64,000 nt of DNA from Paenibacillus sp. GM2 (GCF_900069005.2 NZ_LN831279.1:1621453-1685452), one strand, 5' to 3'. Counted from the first letter of the stretch, positions 43,906 through 53,668 are shown. The notes: a model not told the origin generated them from the sequence alone. Numbers and translations: made by a program.

Positions 43906-44082
43906 TTATTCCTGATCCGTATCGGTAAATGCAGCCGGTTTTGCGACCCATTCATCCGCTTCAGGCTCAATATCGACGCCTTGTTTCATTTTTTGCTTCT
44001 CCTGTAATGAGTCGCCGGAAGGGTCCATTTTATTGCGAAGCTTCGCTTCATCCCGGGAATGATCTTGATTGTGGCTTGTCAT
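43906..44082 (-). CDS. Small hydrophilic protein of unknown function
   Basis: 58 residues from an ATG with AGGAGG seven bases upstream; the frame extends to 44103 without signal. It is highly charged (SHNQDHSRDEAKLRNKMD and EPEADEWVAK) with no hydrophobic core and is probably unstructured. It resembles small conserved Paenibacillus proteins, but no family name can be given. Confidence 0.6.
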   Translation of the reverse strand: MTSHNQDHSRDEAKLRNKMDPSGDSLQEKQKMKQGVDIEPEADEWVAKPAAFTDTDQE

Positions 44083-44268
44083 AGGCTGGTTCCTCCTGTA
44101 CATGCATCATGCATAGATTTTGTGAATTCGAATCTGGTTTATTATTTTCAATAAATGTAATATTATACAAGCATGAGACATCCTTGCTTCAGACATAACA
44201 CATCTTCCATGTTGTAGTTCAGTCGGCACAAGCGGCATATGAATCACACAATTAAAGGAGGAATAGCG

Positions 44269-46032
44269 ATGTTTCAGACAAGGACGAGGGGTAACACCCG
44301 GACAAAGCTCGATGTTCATGCACGATCTGCAGCAGCAGCCACAGCTTCAACAACAGGGTCCAGTCCAAAACGGAGTAAAAGGTACAAGATGCTTGTCAGT
44401 CTGGTCATTGCCATCTTGTTGGCAGGGGCGGGATCGGTGGCGCCTACGCAAAGCAGCTATGCAGCAGGGGAGAAGAAGCCTTTTCCACAACAGGTAAGCT
44501 ATCCTGGCATTATCAAACCGGACCATGTCACCCAGAATGCGATGAATCAATCGGTTGCCCAGTACTATGACTATTGGAAAGGCAAGTATTTGAAGAATAA
44601 CCTCAGCTCACTGCCTGGCGGTTATTATGTCAAAGGTGAAATCACCGGAAATCCGGGCGGCTTCACAGCCTTAGGCTCTTCAGAGGGACAAGGGTATGGG
44701 ATGATCATTACCGCGCTAATGGCCGGACATGATCCGGACGCGCAGACGATCTATAACGGATTGTTCAAGACAGCTCGGGCTTATAAGAGTTCGATCAATC
44801 CGAATTTGATGGGCTGGGTCGTTGCCGACAACAAAAATGCCCAAGGACATTTTGATTCAGCAACCGATGGGGATCTGGATATTGCTTATTCTCTGATTCT
44901 TGCGCATGAGCAGTGGGGATCGGACGGTATGATCAATTACTTGCAAGAAGCGAAGCAGATGATTACCAACGGTATTAAGGCCAGTTATGTAACGACGAAC
45001 AATCGGCTGAACCTGGGCGACTGGGATGCCAAGAATGCGCTTAATACAAGGCCTTCCGACTGGATGCTCAGCCATCTGAGAGCTTTCTATGAGGTGACTC
45101 AGGATCCGGTATGGATTCAACTGATTGATAATCTCTATTCTGTATATCATGATTTCAGCAATACTTACTCTCCTACGACAGGTTTAATCTCGGATTTTGT
45201 CGTCAACAACCCACCTAAGCCTGCACCTGAATGGTATCTCGATGAATTCAAAGAGACCAATATTTATTATTATAACGCCAGCCGCGTTCCGCTTAGAATC
45301 GTCATGGATTATGCAATGTATGGAGACCCGCGCAGTAAAGCGATCTCTGATAAGCTGACGGGCTGGATCAAAGGCAAGACCAACAATACTCCTTCGAAAA
45401 TAAAAAATGGCTACAAGCTGAATGGAGCAGAGGTTGGGGACTATGCGACAGCGGTATTTGTGTCTCCTTTTATCTCCGCAGCGACGGCGGATAGCAGCAA
45501 CCAGGCCTGGGTTAATGCCGGCTGGGACTGGATGAAGAATAAGAAGGAGGATTACTTTAGCGACAGCTATAACCTTCTTAATATGCTGTACATCTCCGGC
45601 AACTGGTGGAAGCCTGGCCTAGCCGAGCAGCCAGCTCTGCCGAATCTGGCTCTGAACGCAGCAGCCGCAGCCAGCTCCATTGAAGGCATCAGCTTTGAAG
45701 CGGAGCGGGCCGTGGATGGCAATTTGCAATCCAGATGGGCCAGCAGCGAAGGCAGCGACCCGCAGTGGATCTACGTTGACCTAGGTGCTGTAAAAGCGCT
45801 GGGTAGTGTAAAACTGCATTGGGAAGAGGCTTATGCGGTCAAATTTAAAATTCAAGTCTCCAACGACGGTTCGAATTGGACGGACGTATATACCGAGACG
45901 AATGGCAGCGGGGGAGTACAGGATATTCCTCTGAACAATGTGTCGGCCAGATATGTAAAGATGTATGGAACCGAGCGGGGAACTCCTTATGGTTATTCGC
46001 TGTATGAATTTGAAGTCTACCCGCCGAATTGA
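44269..46032 (+). CDS. GH8 chitosanase/endoglucanase with C-terminal discoidin (F5/8C) domain
   Basis: 587 residues from ATG 44269 (AAAGGAGG upstream). About 40 basic and Ala/Ser-rich residues precede the hydrophobic signal stretch VSLVIAILLAGAGSVAP, an unusually long export signal. The GH8 (alpha/alpha)6 domain spans about 65-450, with the proton-donor Glu in GSSEGQGYGM, the conserved DGDLDIAYSL and the WYLDEFKET region. The C-terminal 125 residues are a discoidin/CBM32-type module (AVDGNLQSRWASS, IYVDLGAVKALGSVKL). It cleaves beta-1,4-linked chitosan, glucan or lichenan; GH8 members of this subgroup in Bacillaceae often do both. Confidence 0.88.
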   Translation: MFQTRTRGNTRTKLDVHARSAAAATASTTGSSPKRSKRYKMLVSLVIAILLAGAGSVAPTQSSYAAGEKKPFPQQVSYPGIIKPDHVTQNAMNQSVAQYYDYWKGKYLKNNLSSLPGGYYVKGEITGNPGGFTALGSSEGQGYGMIITALMAGHDPDAQTIYNGLFKTARAYKSSINPNLMGWVVADNKNAQGHFDSATDGDLDIAYSLILAHEQWGSDGMINYLQEAKQMITNGIKASYVTTNNRLNLGDWDAKNALNTRPSDWMLSHLRAFYEVTQDPVWIQLIDNLYSVYHDFSNTYSPTTGLISDFVVNNPPKPAPEWYLDEFKETNIYYYNASRVPLRIVMDYAMYGDPRSKAISDKLTGWIKGKTNNTPSKIKNGYKLNGAEVGDYATAVFVSPFISAATADSSNQAWVNAGWDWMKNKKEDYFSDSYNLLNMLYISGNWWKPGLAEQPALPNLALNAAAAASSIEGISFEAERAVDGNLQSRWASSEGSDPQWIYVDLGAVKALGSVKLHWEEAYAVKFKIQVSNDGSNWTDVYTETNGSGGVQDIPLNNVSARYVKMYGTERGTPYGYSLYEFEVYPPN

Positions 46033-46161
46033 AGTAATCATGAATGAACTAACGAACGGTAAAATCATTTTGGCGGATAGCGGATAAGAGTGATTCAATC
46101 GGTGTAAACATTTAATTAACGTAATAATAGTTATGTAAACTTATATATTCTCTGCACAAAA

Positions 46162-46201
46162 AAGAGCAGGCCCGGATACATACTCAACCAGGCTTGCTCT
46201 T
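46162..46201 (-). terminator. Intrinsic terminator of the Snf2-type gene
   Basis: AAGAGCA (46162-46168) pairs with TGCTCTT (46195-46201), with an inner GCC/GGC pair. Read on the minus strand the stem is followed by TTTTTTGTGC. Confidence 0.75.
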
Positions 46202-46213
46202 GCTAAATTAGCA

Positions 46214-49200
46214 TCATATCATCAATATCTCACGGATCTCCTGCTCAGACATGCTGGATATGGATTGTTGTCCAGGCTGGATGATCTCGTCGATCAAATC
46301 CTTTTTCTTCTGTTGCAGTTCATACATTTTCTCCTCAACGGTTCCCTCGGTCAAGAGACGAATAATTTGCACGACTTTGGTCTGCCCGATACGATGGGCC
46401 CGGTCCGCAGCTTGCTGCTCAACAGCCGGATTCCACCATAAGTCATACAGAATGACAGTATCCGCTCCGGTGAGGTTAAGCCCCGTACCGCCCGCTTTCA
46501 GAGAGATCAGGAAGATGTCTTTCTCTCCTTCATTAAATCTGTCGCAGAGATCAATCCGTTCGGAAGCAGGAGTTTGCCCATCCAGATAGAAATAAGGAAT
46601 ACCGCCATATCCAAGTTCTCGTCCGATAAGCCCCAGCATTTGCGTAAATTGCGAGAAGATTAGCATTCGCTTCCCGGAGCTAAGGCATTCGTCAACAATC
46701 TCGAAGAGCTGATCAAACTTGGCCGACCTGCCTTCATATTCCTCAATAAATAAGGAAGGATGACAGCATAATTGACGCAGCCGGGTAAGCCCGGCCAAAA
46801 TGCGAATCTTATTCTGCTGGAAGCTGTCTTCGTTAAGATGCTTCAGCGTCTCCTGCTGAAGCTGAGCGAGATAAGCCGCATACAGCTTCTTCTGTTCTGG
46901 CAACAGCTCTGAAGCTTGCACCGATTCAATCTTATCCGGCAGCTCGCTTAGAACGTCTGTCTTCAAGCGGCGCAGCAGGAATGGCTTGATCCGATTGGCG
47001 ATGCTCTCCCGCGACAGATCATTAAAGGTCTGTCGATCCCGGAACAGGGCGGGGAAGACGGCATCGAAGATCGACCAAAGCTCCTCAAGCGAATTTTCGA
47101 TAGGTGTTCCGGTTAATGCAAATTTATGCTTCGCTTGCAGCGCTTTGACGGCATGCGCCGTCTGTGTCGTATGATTCTTGAAGTTCTGCGCTTCATCCAG
47201 AATCAAGGTATGGTAAGGCTGTTCGGAATATTGTTCAATATCTCTGCGCAGCAGTGGATAAGAGGTAATGATAATATCGAATCCATCCTGCTCCTGCAGC
47301 TGACGAATTCGTTCGCTCTTACCTCCATCAATGATCATGCTCCGTATTTCCGGTGCAAATTTGCGCAGTTCATTCCGCCAGTTGTAGACGAGAGAAGCGG
47401 GGGCCACAATAATCGCCGGCAGCTTCTGCTCGCGGATTTCCGGCAGCACTGAGACCAGGAAGGTGATGCTTTGCAGCGTCTTGCCCAGCCCCATATCGTC
47501 GGCCAGAATACCGCCAGAGCGATAGGTGGCGAGCGTCTTCAGCCACTGATATCCAAAGACCTGGTAATCGCGGAGTACCGGAGCAAGACTCGGGGGCAGC
47601 GCGAACTCCAAATTGTCGGGATTCTTCAAATTCGACAGAAGACGGCGCAGTGACTTCTCCGGTTTTAATAGCTCCGTATAACGCTGTTCATCCAGAAGAT
47701 GGAATGAACTGGCTAGCGGCACCCGGAATCCATCACCATTTTCGTTGAACTGGAATTTTCCTGAATCCTGAACGAACTGAGTCATGTGCTTGAACTTCTC
47801 GTCTGACAACGGCATGAGGGAACCACTTGGCAGCTTGTAGTATTTACGTTTGACCTCGATCGCCTCGATTAGCTCGCGGATTTCATTGTCGGAAATGCCA
47901 TTCAATTCGAATTTGAATTCAAGCCAATCTGTACGCTCATCCCAAATCGCGGAGATTCTCGGCGGGATCGCTGGACGCTCGATCCTCAACTTAACAGCCG
48001 TTGTGGCAAAGATATCAACGAACTGCTCCAGCCTCGGCACCATATAGTAGAGAAAATCAAACTCCGCATTCTCATCATCCAGGAAGAAGCCACTCTCCGT
48101 TCGTACGAAAGAACTCTCATCCATCAGCTCAAGGATTCGCCGCTCCTGGTCTTCGTCACGAATGAGGATGAGGTCGCTGCCGCGCTGCAGATCCTTATCT
48201 TCAAGCGGGTTAATAACTACGTCCCCGTATTGGAATTCCACCCCCGCCAGCAGCCGGTTCTTCAAACGGTCCAGATACAATCTGGCCTGCAGCGGCTTAC
48301 GTATAATCCGATCTGTGATGGAATCATCAATCTTCACTTCACCCAGCTTCATCAATCCCGGCAGAGCTTTCTCGATAAACAGGGACATCTGCTCGGCGCT
48401 AACGCCGACCCTGGCCTTGCGATAGACCCGCAGCAGCTTCTTAAGCTCATGGAGCTGTGAGCATTGCTGCGGATCAAGAGTAATCAGCTCGTTATAGATT
48501 AGCGCCATATTATAGGAATCGAGAATCGTGATCTCATCCAGACCTTCGACCTCAAAAGAACAGGAATCATCCTCATCAGAATGCCTGATCGCGTATTGGA
48601 TCGGCAGGGGCCTGCTTGATTCGAAAAATCCTTTGTATAATATGCCATTCGCCTCGAGCTTGACGGAAGGGCAGGAGCGGAGCAGTACGAGCAGCTCGTT
48701 CCAGGCGAAAGGAGGTATGACCAGACCGCGCTCCTCGGGATACCCGGAACGAAGATGATTATGATCAGCCATCTCATGTATTAAATGCTCGTTCCGCTGG
48801 ATCTCTATCAGCTTCTGTACAATCGCGGAAGCCTCAGCAGGGAAGCTGTGGAGCTGTGAATCATAGGTGAAATTAGGCGTAAAAGCATATTTGCCGCCAA
48901 GATCAATTTGCTCCAGAAGCTGCTTAATATTTTTTACAATATATAGACGTTTCGTTCCCAGCTTCATTTCCATCGAGAAGATCTGCTTCTCATATCCGTA
49001 CGAATCCAACTTTAATATAAATTCAGTATCAAGGGGCTCTCTGGCATCGAAGTAGGACCCGGTCCGTGTCAGTCGGGTCTTGCTTTTGCCGAACAGTCCC
49101 GTAATATCGCGCATCAGCCGCGTATCCTGGGCCGTGCTGCGATGCGGTGTTTGTCGTCGTGTATCTCGTCTTAATGGGGCAGCCCGATTAGCGCCCATCT

Positions 49201-49531
49201 GATCCGCAGCCAAATCGCGTCGGCCAGACGATCGTCCAGTATCGTTCTGTATTTTATAGGCGCCAATCATCACAGCAGCGATATGCGGACAATAATTGCC
49301 GCTTGCAGCAAAAGCTGGGCAACTACAATCCGCGGTCAGCGCACCGTCCGAATGGATCGCTAAATTCACCTCATACTCATCCGTTCCCGATACAATGGCC
49401 GCATAGGTTTGTTGCTCCGTATTCCGGAGCGTATAGGAAACCTTGCCTGCCTCATAATAAGTCTGACCTGCCTCATAAGCCGCCTTGCCGCAGAACATAT
49501 GTATCGCAGTCTGAGTTAATAAATGTCGCAT
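46214..49531 (-). CDS. Snf2-family DNA-dependent ATPase with SWIM zinc finger
   Basis: 1105 residues. N-terminal SWIM zinc finger (about residues 68-85: CSCPAFAASGNYCPHIAA). The middle, about 200-600, is the bacterial SNF2-associated region. The motor has Walker A DDMGLGKTLQSI (about 657), IIVAPASLVYNWRNEL, DEAQ in LILDEAQNFKN, LTGTPIENSLEELWS, and motif V/VI in LISLKAGGTGLNLTGAD and QQAADRAHRIGQTK. It translocates on double-stranded DNA and probably remodels nucleoprotein complexes or stalled RNA polymerase. B. subtilis YwqA is a comparable protein. Confidence 0.93.
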   Translation of the reverse strand: MRHLLTQTAIHMFCGKAAYEAGQTYYEAGKVSYTLRNTEQQTYAAIVSGTDEYEVNLAIHSDGALTADCSCPAFAASGNYCPHIAAVMIGAYKIQNDTGRSSGRRDLAADQMGANRAAPLRRDTRRQTPHRSTAQDTRLMRDITGLFGKSKTRLTRTGSYFDAREPLDTEFILKLDSYGYEKQIFSMEMKLGTKRLYIVKNIKQLLEQIDLGGKYAFTPNFTYDSQLHSFPAEASAIVQKLIEIQRNEHLIHEMADHNHLRSGYPEERGLVIPPFAWNELLVLLRSCPSVKLEANGILYKGFFESSRPLPIQYAIRHSDEDDSCSFEVEGLDEITILDSYNMALIYNELITLDPQQCSQLHELKKLLRVYRKARVGVSAEQMSLFIEKALPGLMKLGEVKIDDSITDRIIRKPLQARLYLDRLKNRLLAGVEFQYGDVVINPLEDKDLQRGSDLILIRDEDQERRILELMDESSFVRTESGFFLDDENAEFDFLYYMVPRLEQFVDIFATTAVKLRIERPAIPPRISAIWDERTDWLEFKFELNGISDNEIRELIEAIEVKRKYYKLPSGSLMPLSDEKFKHMTQFVQDSGKFQFNENGDGFRVPLASSFHLLDEQRYTELLKPEKSLRRLLSNLKNPDNLEFALPPSLAPVLRDYQVFGYQWLKTLATYRSGGILADDMGLGKTLQSITFLVSVLPEIREQKLPAIIVAPASLVYNWRNELRKFAPEIRSMIIDGGKSERIRQLQEQDGFDIIITSYPLLRRDIEQYSEQPYHTLILDEAQNFKNHTTQTAHAVKALQAKHKFALTGTPIENSLEELWSIFDAVFPALFRDRQTFNDLSRESIANRIKPFLLRRLKTDVLSELPDKIESVQASELLPEQKKLYAAYLAQLQQETLKHLNEDSFQQNKIRILAGLTRLRQLCCHPSLFIEEYEGRSAKFDQLFEIVDECLSSGKRMLIFSQFTQMLGLIGRELGYGGIPYFYLDGQTPASERIDLCDRFNEGEKDIFLISLKAGGTGLNLTGADTVILYDLWWNPAVEQQAADRAHRIGQTKVVQIIRLLTEGTVEEKMYELQQKKKDLIDEIIQPGQQSISSMSEQEIREILMI

Positions 49532-49621
49532 CGCTTTACATCATCCTCTTACACGATCTATCACATTAATGATAAACAAGTTCCTCTATAAAATAAAGCA
49601 AGGCCGGCACCACGGCGGGTG

Positions 49622-49960
49622 TCAGCCTTTTGGGGATTTGAATTCAACAATCGGTTTAATGACCTGCATGATTAACTTTATCTTCTCCGGTGGACAATCT
49701 TCCAGCATTTCTATAATTTCATTACGCAAATAGTCATTGGATAGCTTATTGGTACCGCTCAGAATATACTCTGGAGATTCTTCAAGCACTACGCATAATT
49801 GAGATAGCCTGTCCAGATTAATCGGTGTTTTACCACGCTCAATTTTGCTTATGTATGCGTTGGAGACATCCAGCTTCTCAGCCAGCATTTCCTGTGTAAT
49901 TCCTTGTTCTTCCCGGGCTTGTTTAATGCGTCTGCCAATCAGGGAATAATCGAAGCTCAT
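49622..49960 (-). CDS. XRE-family transcriptional regulator
   Basis: 112 residues if started at the ATG at 49960 (AGGTG six bases before it; the upstream GTG and ATG lie in the ribosome binding site). HTH: IGRRIKQAREEQGITQEMLA and KLDVSNAYISKIERGKTPIN. The C-terminal helical part may dimerise. It is divergent from the gene at 50128 across 167 bp that includes a 12-bp palindrome, suggesting shared control. Confidence 0.88.
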   Translation of the reverse strand: MSFDYSLIGRRIKQAREEQGITQEMLAEKLDVSNAYISKIERGKTPINLDRLSQLCVVLEESPEYILSGTNKLSNDYLRNEIIEMLEDCPPEKIKLIMQVIKPIVEFKSPKG

Positions 49961-50016
49961 GTTCATCACCTACAAGGATTGTAGCAACCTAAGTTGATCT
50001 ATAACATGCATATGAG

Positions 50017-50028
50017 GTTCAATTGAAC
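50017..50028. promoter_or_regulatory. Palindrome GTTCAATTGAAC between divergent XRE and TPR-like genes
   Basis: Perfect 12-bp palindrome, flanked by AG and TT, roughly in the middle of the divergent region. It is a plausible operator for the XRE regulator next to it. A second weaker AACCTAAGTT palindrome lies at 49986-49996. Confidence 0.5.
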
Positions 50029-50127
50029 TTATGGGTTAAAAATAGTAATATAAAGGTAATTGATCTTTATATATTTATATTCTCCCAATTCATTATATTT
50101 ATGTTAGCCATTCGAAGGAGACATCCC

Positions 50128-51231
50128 ATGGTAACTGATCGCGGAATCTCTTCAGGAGAGGAACGGGCCATGCCGTATCAAGAGTTATTCGAGAAGGCGG
50201 AGTCGCTGTTTGCCAACGGCATGTGGCAACCTGCAACCGAATTATATGAGAAAATAATAAGCATGAGTGATGATGATAGAATAGTGACGGATGAGGTCGT
50301 CATGAGCTATTTCCGGATCTTTTACATGACTAGCGAGACACAGTCCGGCAATTCGGAGGAAATGCTGCGGTTCATTCCATTTCGTCATCGCCTGCGCGAT
50401 GAGTATGTCCTGGAAGGGCTCTACCTGCTTGCACGAAGCTATGCGGTGCTTGATCGCTGGGACGAAGCTCGGCAATATATCGCCGAAATGCTAACGCGGG
50501 CGGAGTCATTGCAGAGGAAGCTGAACGGGCATCGGTTCCGGCGCAGGCTGCCTTTTAGACGCTCCTTGGCGAACTACTATGGACATGCTCTGTTGATGAT
50601 GTCTGAAGGGTACGAGTTCGAAGGAGCATACGCCGAAGCTAGGGAATATCTCGAACGCTGCTTCGTTTTACCGCAAATTCATGATGCTTTGCCAGAAGAC
50701 AAACTGGAAGCGGAGCGCTTTTCTTTGTTGGCCCAGGGGAGGCTATTGGGACTAGAGGTTAAGAACGGCCATTTGGAACGGCTTCCGCAGCTCGTGGACT
50801 TGATGAATGAGTATCCGCTATTAAGAGTAGAAGGCTTAACCGCCTCGTTAATGGCGGCTAATAAATATAAATTTTCCTTCGATCCCGACTTGAAGGATTT
50901 GCTATATCGATTCGCTGATTCTTACCCGGCGTTCTCGCTAAGCGGTGAGAATCAGATTAGAGATCGCGATCGGTATAGTAGAATGTATTACCAATGTGCG
51001 GTATATTGGCTGAACGAAGGAGAGCATACCCAGGGGGCGCTGCAATTGCTGCGCAGCATTAAGCTAAGCTTATACCTCAAGAATCAGCATCAGCTGCTGG
51101 CCAGCCTCATGTTATATGAGAAGCATCTCCCACATATTCCGGAGACGATAAGTGCCGATATTATGAAGTTATGCGAGGAGCGAGCCAAAGAGGTTAAGGT
51201 GCGCTTCCCTTGGAAGCAAATGCTCTTATAA
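50128..51231 (+). CDS. TPR-like helical-repeat protein
   Basis: 367 residues from ATG 50128, which has AAGGAG in front; the frame is open back to 50023 but that part includes a chance hydrophobic stretch. The sequence is all-helical with TPR-like units (LFEKAESLFANGMWQPATEL YEK, split; LLARSYAVLDRWDEARQYIA; YEFEGAYAEAREYLERCFV). It resembles the helical-repeat C-terminal domains found behind XRE HTHs in quorum-type regulators. It may be the partner of the divergent XRE protein. Confidence 0.65.
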   Translation: MVTDRGISSGEERAMPYQELFEKAESLFANGMWQPATELYEKIISMSDDDRIVTDEVVMSYFRIFYMTSETQSGNSEEMLRFIPFRHRLRDEYVLEGLYLLARSYAVLDRWDEARQYIAEMLTRAESLQRKLNGHRFRRRLPFRRSLANYYGHALLMMSEGYEFEGAYAEAREYLERCFVLPQIHDALPEDKLEAERFSLLAQGRLLGLEVKNGHLERLPQLVDLMNEYPLLRVEGLTASLMAANKYKFSFDPDLKDLLYRFADSYPAFSLSGENQIRDRDRYSRMYYQCAVYWLNEGEHTQGALQLLRSIKLSLYLKNQHQLLASLMLYEKHLPHIPETISADIMKLCEERAKEVKVRFPWKQMLL

Positions 51232-51346
51232 ATTCGTTTAAACCGTGCCAATCGTTCCTCTATTGACCACAAGCCCTCTATGCTGACCGTCTGCCTGTTG
51301 GCATGTGCACATATAGAACTTTTATTATGGGAATTACAAAATAGAT

Positions 51347-51377
51347 GTTGACCTTCACGTTGCGTAAAGGTGTAGAT
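51347..51377 (+). promoter_or_regulatory. MerR-type promoter with 19-bp spacer
   Basis: -35 TTGACC (51347-51352) and -10 TAGATT (51372-51377) are 19 bp apart. The spacer holds the near-perfect palindrome ACCTTCACG-TTG-CGTAAAGGT (51350-51370). A stretched spacer with a central palindrome is the classic arrangement that MerR activators unwind; TipA/Mta-type sites have a similar CTTCACG/CGTGAAG core. Confidence 0.85.
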
Positions 51378-51400
51378 TGAACTTGTCAGGAGGGATACAG

Positions 51401-52165
51401 ATGGAATACACCATTCAGAAGCTGGGTCAGCTTGCCGGAATCAGTACGAGGACATTGCGCTATTATGATGAGATTGACCTTCTTAAGCCGGCAAGAATCA
51501 ACTCATCGGGGTATCGGATTTACGGGCCAGCCGAGGTTAACCTGCTGCAGCAAATTTTATTTTTTCGCGAGCTCGGATTACCGTTGGATCATATCAAACA
51601 GGTGATTGCGGACCCGTCCTTTGACCGGATTGCAGCGCTGAAGCAGCATCGCAGACAGCTCCTTGACCGCAAACGGCAGCTAGACCTGCTGATTGCGAAT
51701 GTAGATCATACGATATCCGAAGCGGAAGGGAGAATAACAATGTCGGATCAAGAGAAATTTACCGGATTCAAAGAACAGCTAATCGCTGAGAATGAGCGGC
51801 AATATGGGACCGAAATACGGGAAAAGTACGGGGCTGATACGATCGATAAAGCAAACGGTAAGCTGCGAAATATGACTGCTGAACAATATGAGCGAGTGAC
51901 GGCGCTTGCCGATGAAGTGATCGCGGCTTTGCTGGAGGCATACAAGACAGGGGATCCGGCAGGGGAGAAGGCTCAGCGCGCTGCCGAGCTGCACAAAGAG
52001 TGGCTGACCTTTTACTGGGACACCTACAACAAAGAGGCCCATGCCGGCCTGGCCCAAATGTATGTCGAGGACGAGCGATTCCGTGACTATTATGACAAGC
52101 ATCAGACCGGGCTGGCCCAATTCCTGCGCGATGCCATTCATGTGTATATTAATGGAACTTTATAG
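51401..52165 (+). CDS. MerR-family regulator with TipAS antibiotic-recognition domain
   Basis: 254 residues from ATG 51401 (AGGAGG upstream; the frame extends to 51377). N-terminal MerR HTH: YTIQKLGQLAGISTRTLRYY, then a coiled-coil dimerisation helix (about 75-110). The C-terminal TipAS domain (about 120-250) has the helical core seen in HKEWLTFYWDTYNKEAHAGL and FRDYYDKHQTGLAQF. TipAS proteins bind thiopeptides or other amphipathic drugs and activate efflux; no transporter gene is adjacent, so at least autoactivation from the 51347 promoter is expected. Confidence 0.92.
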   Translation: MEYTIQKLGQLAGISTRTLRYYDEIDLLKPARINSSGYRIYGPAEVNLLQQILFFRELGLPLDHIKQVIADPSFDRIAALKQHRRQLLDRKRQLDLLIANVDHTISEAEGRITMSDQEKFTGFKEQLIAENERQYGTEIREKYGADTIDKANGKLRNMTAEQYERVTALADEVIAALLEAYKTGDPAGEKAQRAAELHKEWLTFYWDTYNKEAHAGLAQMYVEDERFRDYYDKHQTGLAQFLRDAIHVYINGTL

Positions 52166-52242
52166 TAGGAATATTGTCCGCTTTGAGACAAGTAGGTTAT
52201 GATGGGGAGAGTGAACATAACCCTTGATCGAGGTGGAATAGA

Positions 52243-53628
52243 TTGAAGAAGGTTGCGGTAATTGGTGGAGGAATTACAGGATTGTCCACGGCTTATTATT
52301 TGCACAAAATCATCCGGGAACGGAAGCTTGCTGCGGAGATTGTACTGATTGAAGCGGATGAACGGTTGGGCGGGAAGATCCATACAGTGAAGCGGGACGG
52401 CTTTATTATGGAGGTTGGGGCCGACTCGCTCGTCGCCCGCAAGCGGAATGTAGATCCGCTGATCGATGAGCTGGGATTGCGGGAAGAAGTCGTCTATAAC
52501 GCTACGGGTAAATCCTATCTGCATGCGGACGGTAAGCTGAAGTTAATACCCGAGGACGCGGTCTTCGGCATCCCGCTCAGTCTCCAGGCTCTGGCTGAGA
52601 GCGGACTGATCTCGGCAGAGGGCAAGGTGGAGGCGCTCAAAGATTTCTACACGACGAATGAGACGTTCACGAAGAATGATTCGATCGGACTGTTCCTGGA
52701 AGCTTTTCTTGGCAAAGAGATCGTCGAGAAGCAAATTGCTCCGGTATTATCAGGGGTCTACTCCGGCAAGCTGAATGAATTAACGATTGCTTCCACGCTG
52801 CCTTACCTGTTGGATTACAAAAATCAACACGGCAGTATTATGAAGGGACTTGCGGAGAATCGCCAGACCTTCAAATCGCAAGGGGAGAAGAAGTTTCTAT
52901 CCTTTGCAGGCGGCACCTCAGCGATTATTGAGCGGATGGAGCAGGCCCTGTCAGAGATCGAGTGGATAAAAGGCTGCAAAGTCAGCCGTGTAATACAAGA
53001 CGGTAAGTTATACACGCTGGATTTGCAGGACGGACGCAGCTTGGTGTCGGATAGCGTGGTTCTGAGTGTACCGCATCAAGCAGCTCAATCGATGCTTGCC
53101 AATGAAAATCTGAACGAAGACTTCGCTGAATTGATCGGCAGTTCCCTGATCAGTGTATATATGGGCTTTGACGTAAGCGATGAATTGCTTCCGGAGAACG
53201 GAACGGGCTTCATCGTTGCCGACAGCAGCGGCCTGAAATGCCAGGCATCTACCTGGACCAGTCGGAAATGGAGCCACACATCGACAAATCATCAGCTGCT
53301 GGTTCGCTTGTTCTATAAAAGCTCAGGCCCGCACTATGAACGGTTGCAAGGCTTATCTGAGGAGGAAATGCTGCAGGAAGCGATGTGCGATCTGCAGCAG
53401 AGCATCGGTCAGCTGCCGCCGCCAACAACCTATGCAATTACGCGGTGGACGGATGCTATGCCCAACTATCACTTGCGGCATCATGAGGTCGTCCAATCGC
53501 TGGAGCGTAAAGTTGCCCAGCAGTATCCCGGCCTGTTCCTGGCGGGCTGCTCATATTACGGCGTAGGGATCCCGGATTGCATCGCCAACGGCGAAGCGAC
53601 CGCTGCACGAGTAGCTGAGCTGCTATAG
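52243..53628 (+). CDS. hemY: Coproporphyrinogen III oxidase (protoporphyrinogen oxidase HemY type)
   Basis: 461-residue FAD enzyme of the haem pathway, from a TTG start with GAGGTGG upstream. The dinucleotide-binding motif VIGGGITGLSTAYYLH (residues 5-20) opens the protein, followed by ERLGGKIHTV; the C-terminal FAD site is FLAGCSYYGVGIPDCIANG. In Firmicutes this enzyme oxidises coproporphyrinogen III to coproporphyrin III. hemE and hemH are not next to it, so it is a separate unit here. hemY is the older symbol; cgoX is used now. Confidence 0.92.
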   Translation: MKKVAVIGGGITGLSTAYYLHKIIRERKLAAEIVLIEADERLGGKIHTVKRDGFIMEVGADSLVARKRNVDPLIDELGLREEVVYNATGKSYLHADGKLKLIPEDAVFGIPLSLQALAESGLISAEGKVEALKDFYTTNETFTKNDSIGLFLEAFLGKEIVEKQIAPVLSGVYSGKLNELTIASTLPYLLDYKNQHGSIMKGLAENRQTFKSQGEKKFLSFAGGTSAIIERMEQALSEIEWIKGCKVSRVIQDGKLYTLDLQDGRSLVSDSVVLSVPHQAAQSMLANENLNEDFAELIGSSLISVYMGFDVSDELLPENGTGFIVADSSGLKCQASTWTSRKWSHTSTNHQLLVRLFYKSSGPHYERLQGLSEEEMLQEAMCDLQQSIGQLPPPTTYAITRWTDAMPNYHLRHHEVVQSLERKVAQQYPGLFLAGCSYYGVGIPDCIANGEATAARVAELL

Positions 53629-53668
53629 TGTTGACTATCCCACCTGCACATGATAAAGTTTCAAAAAA

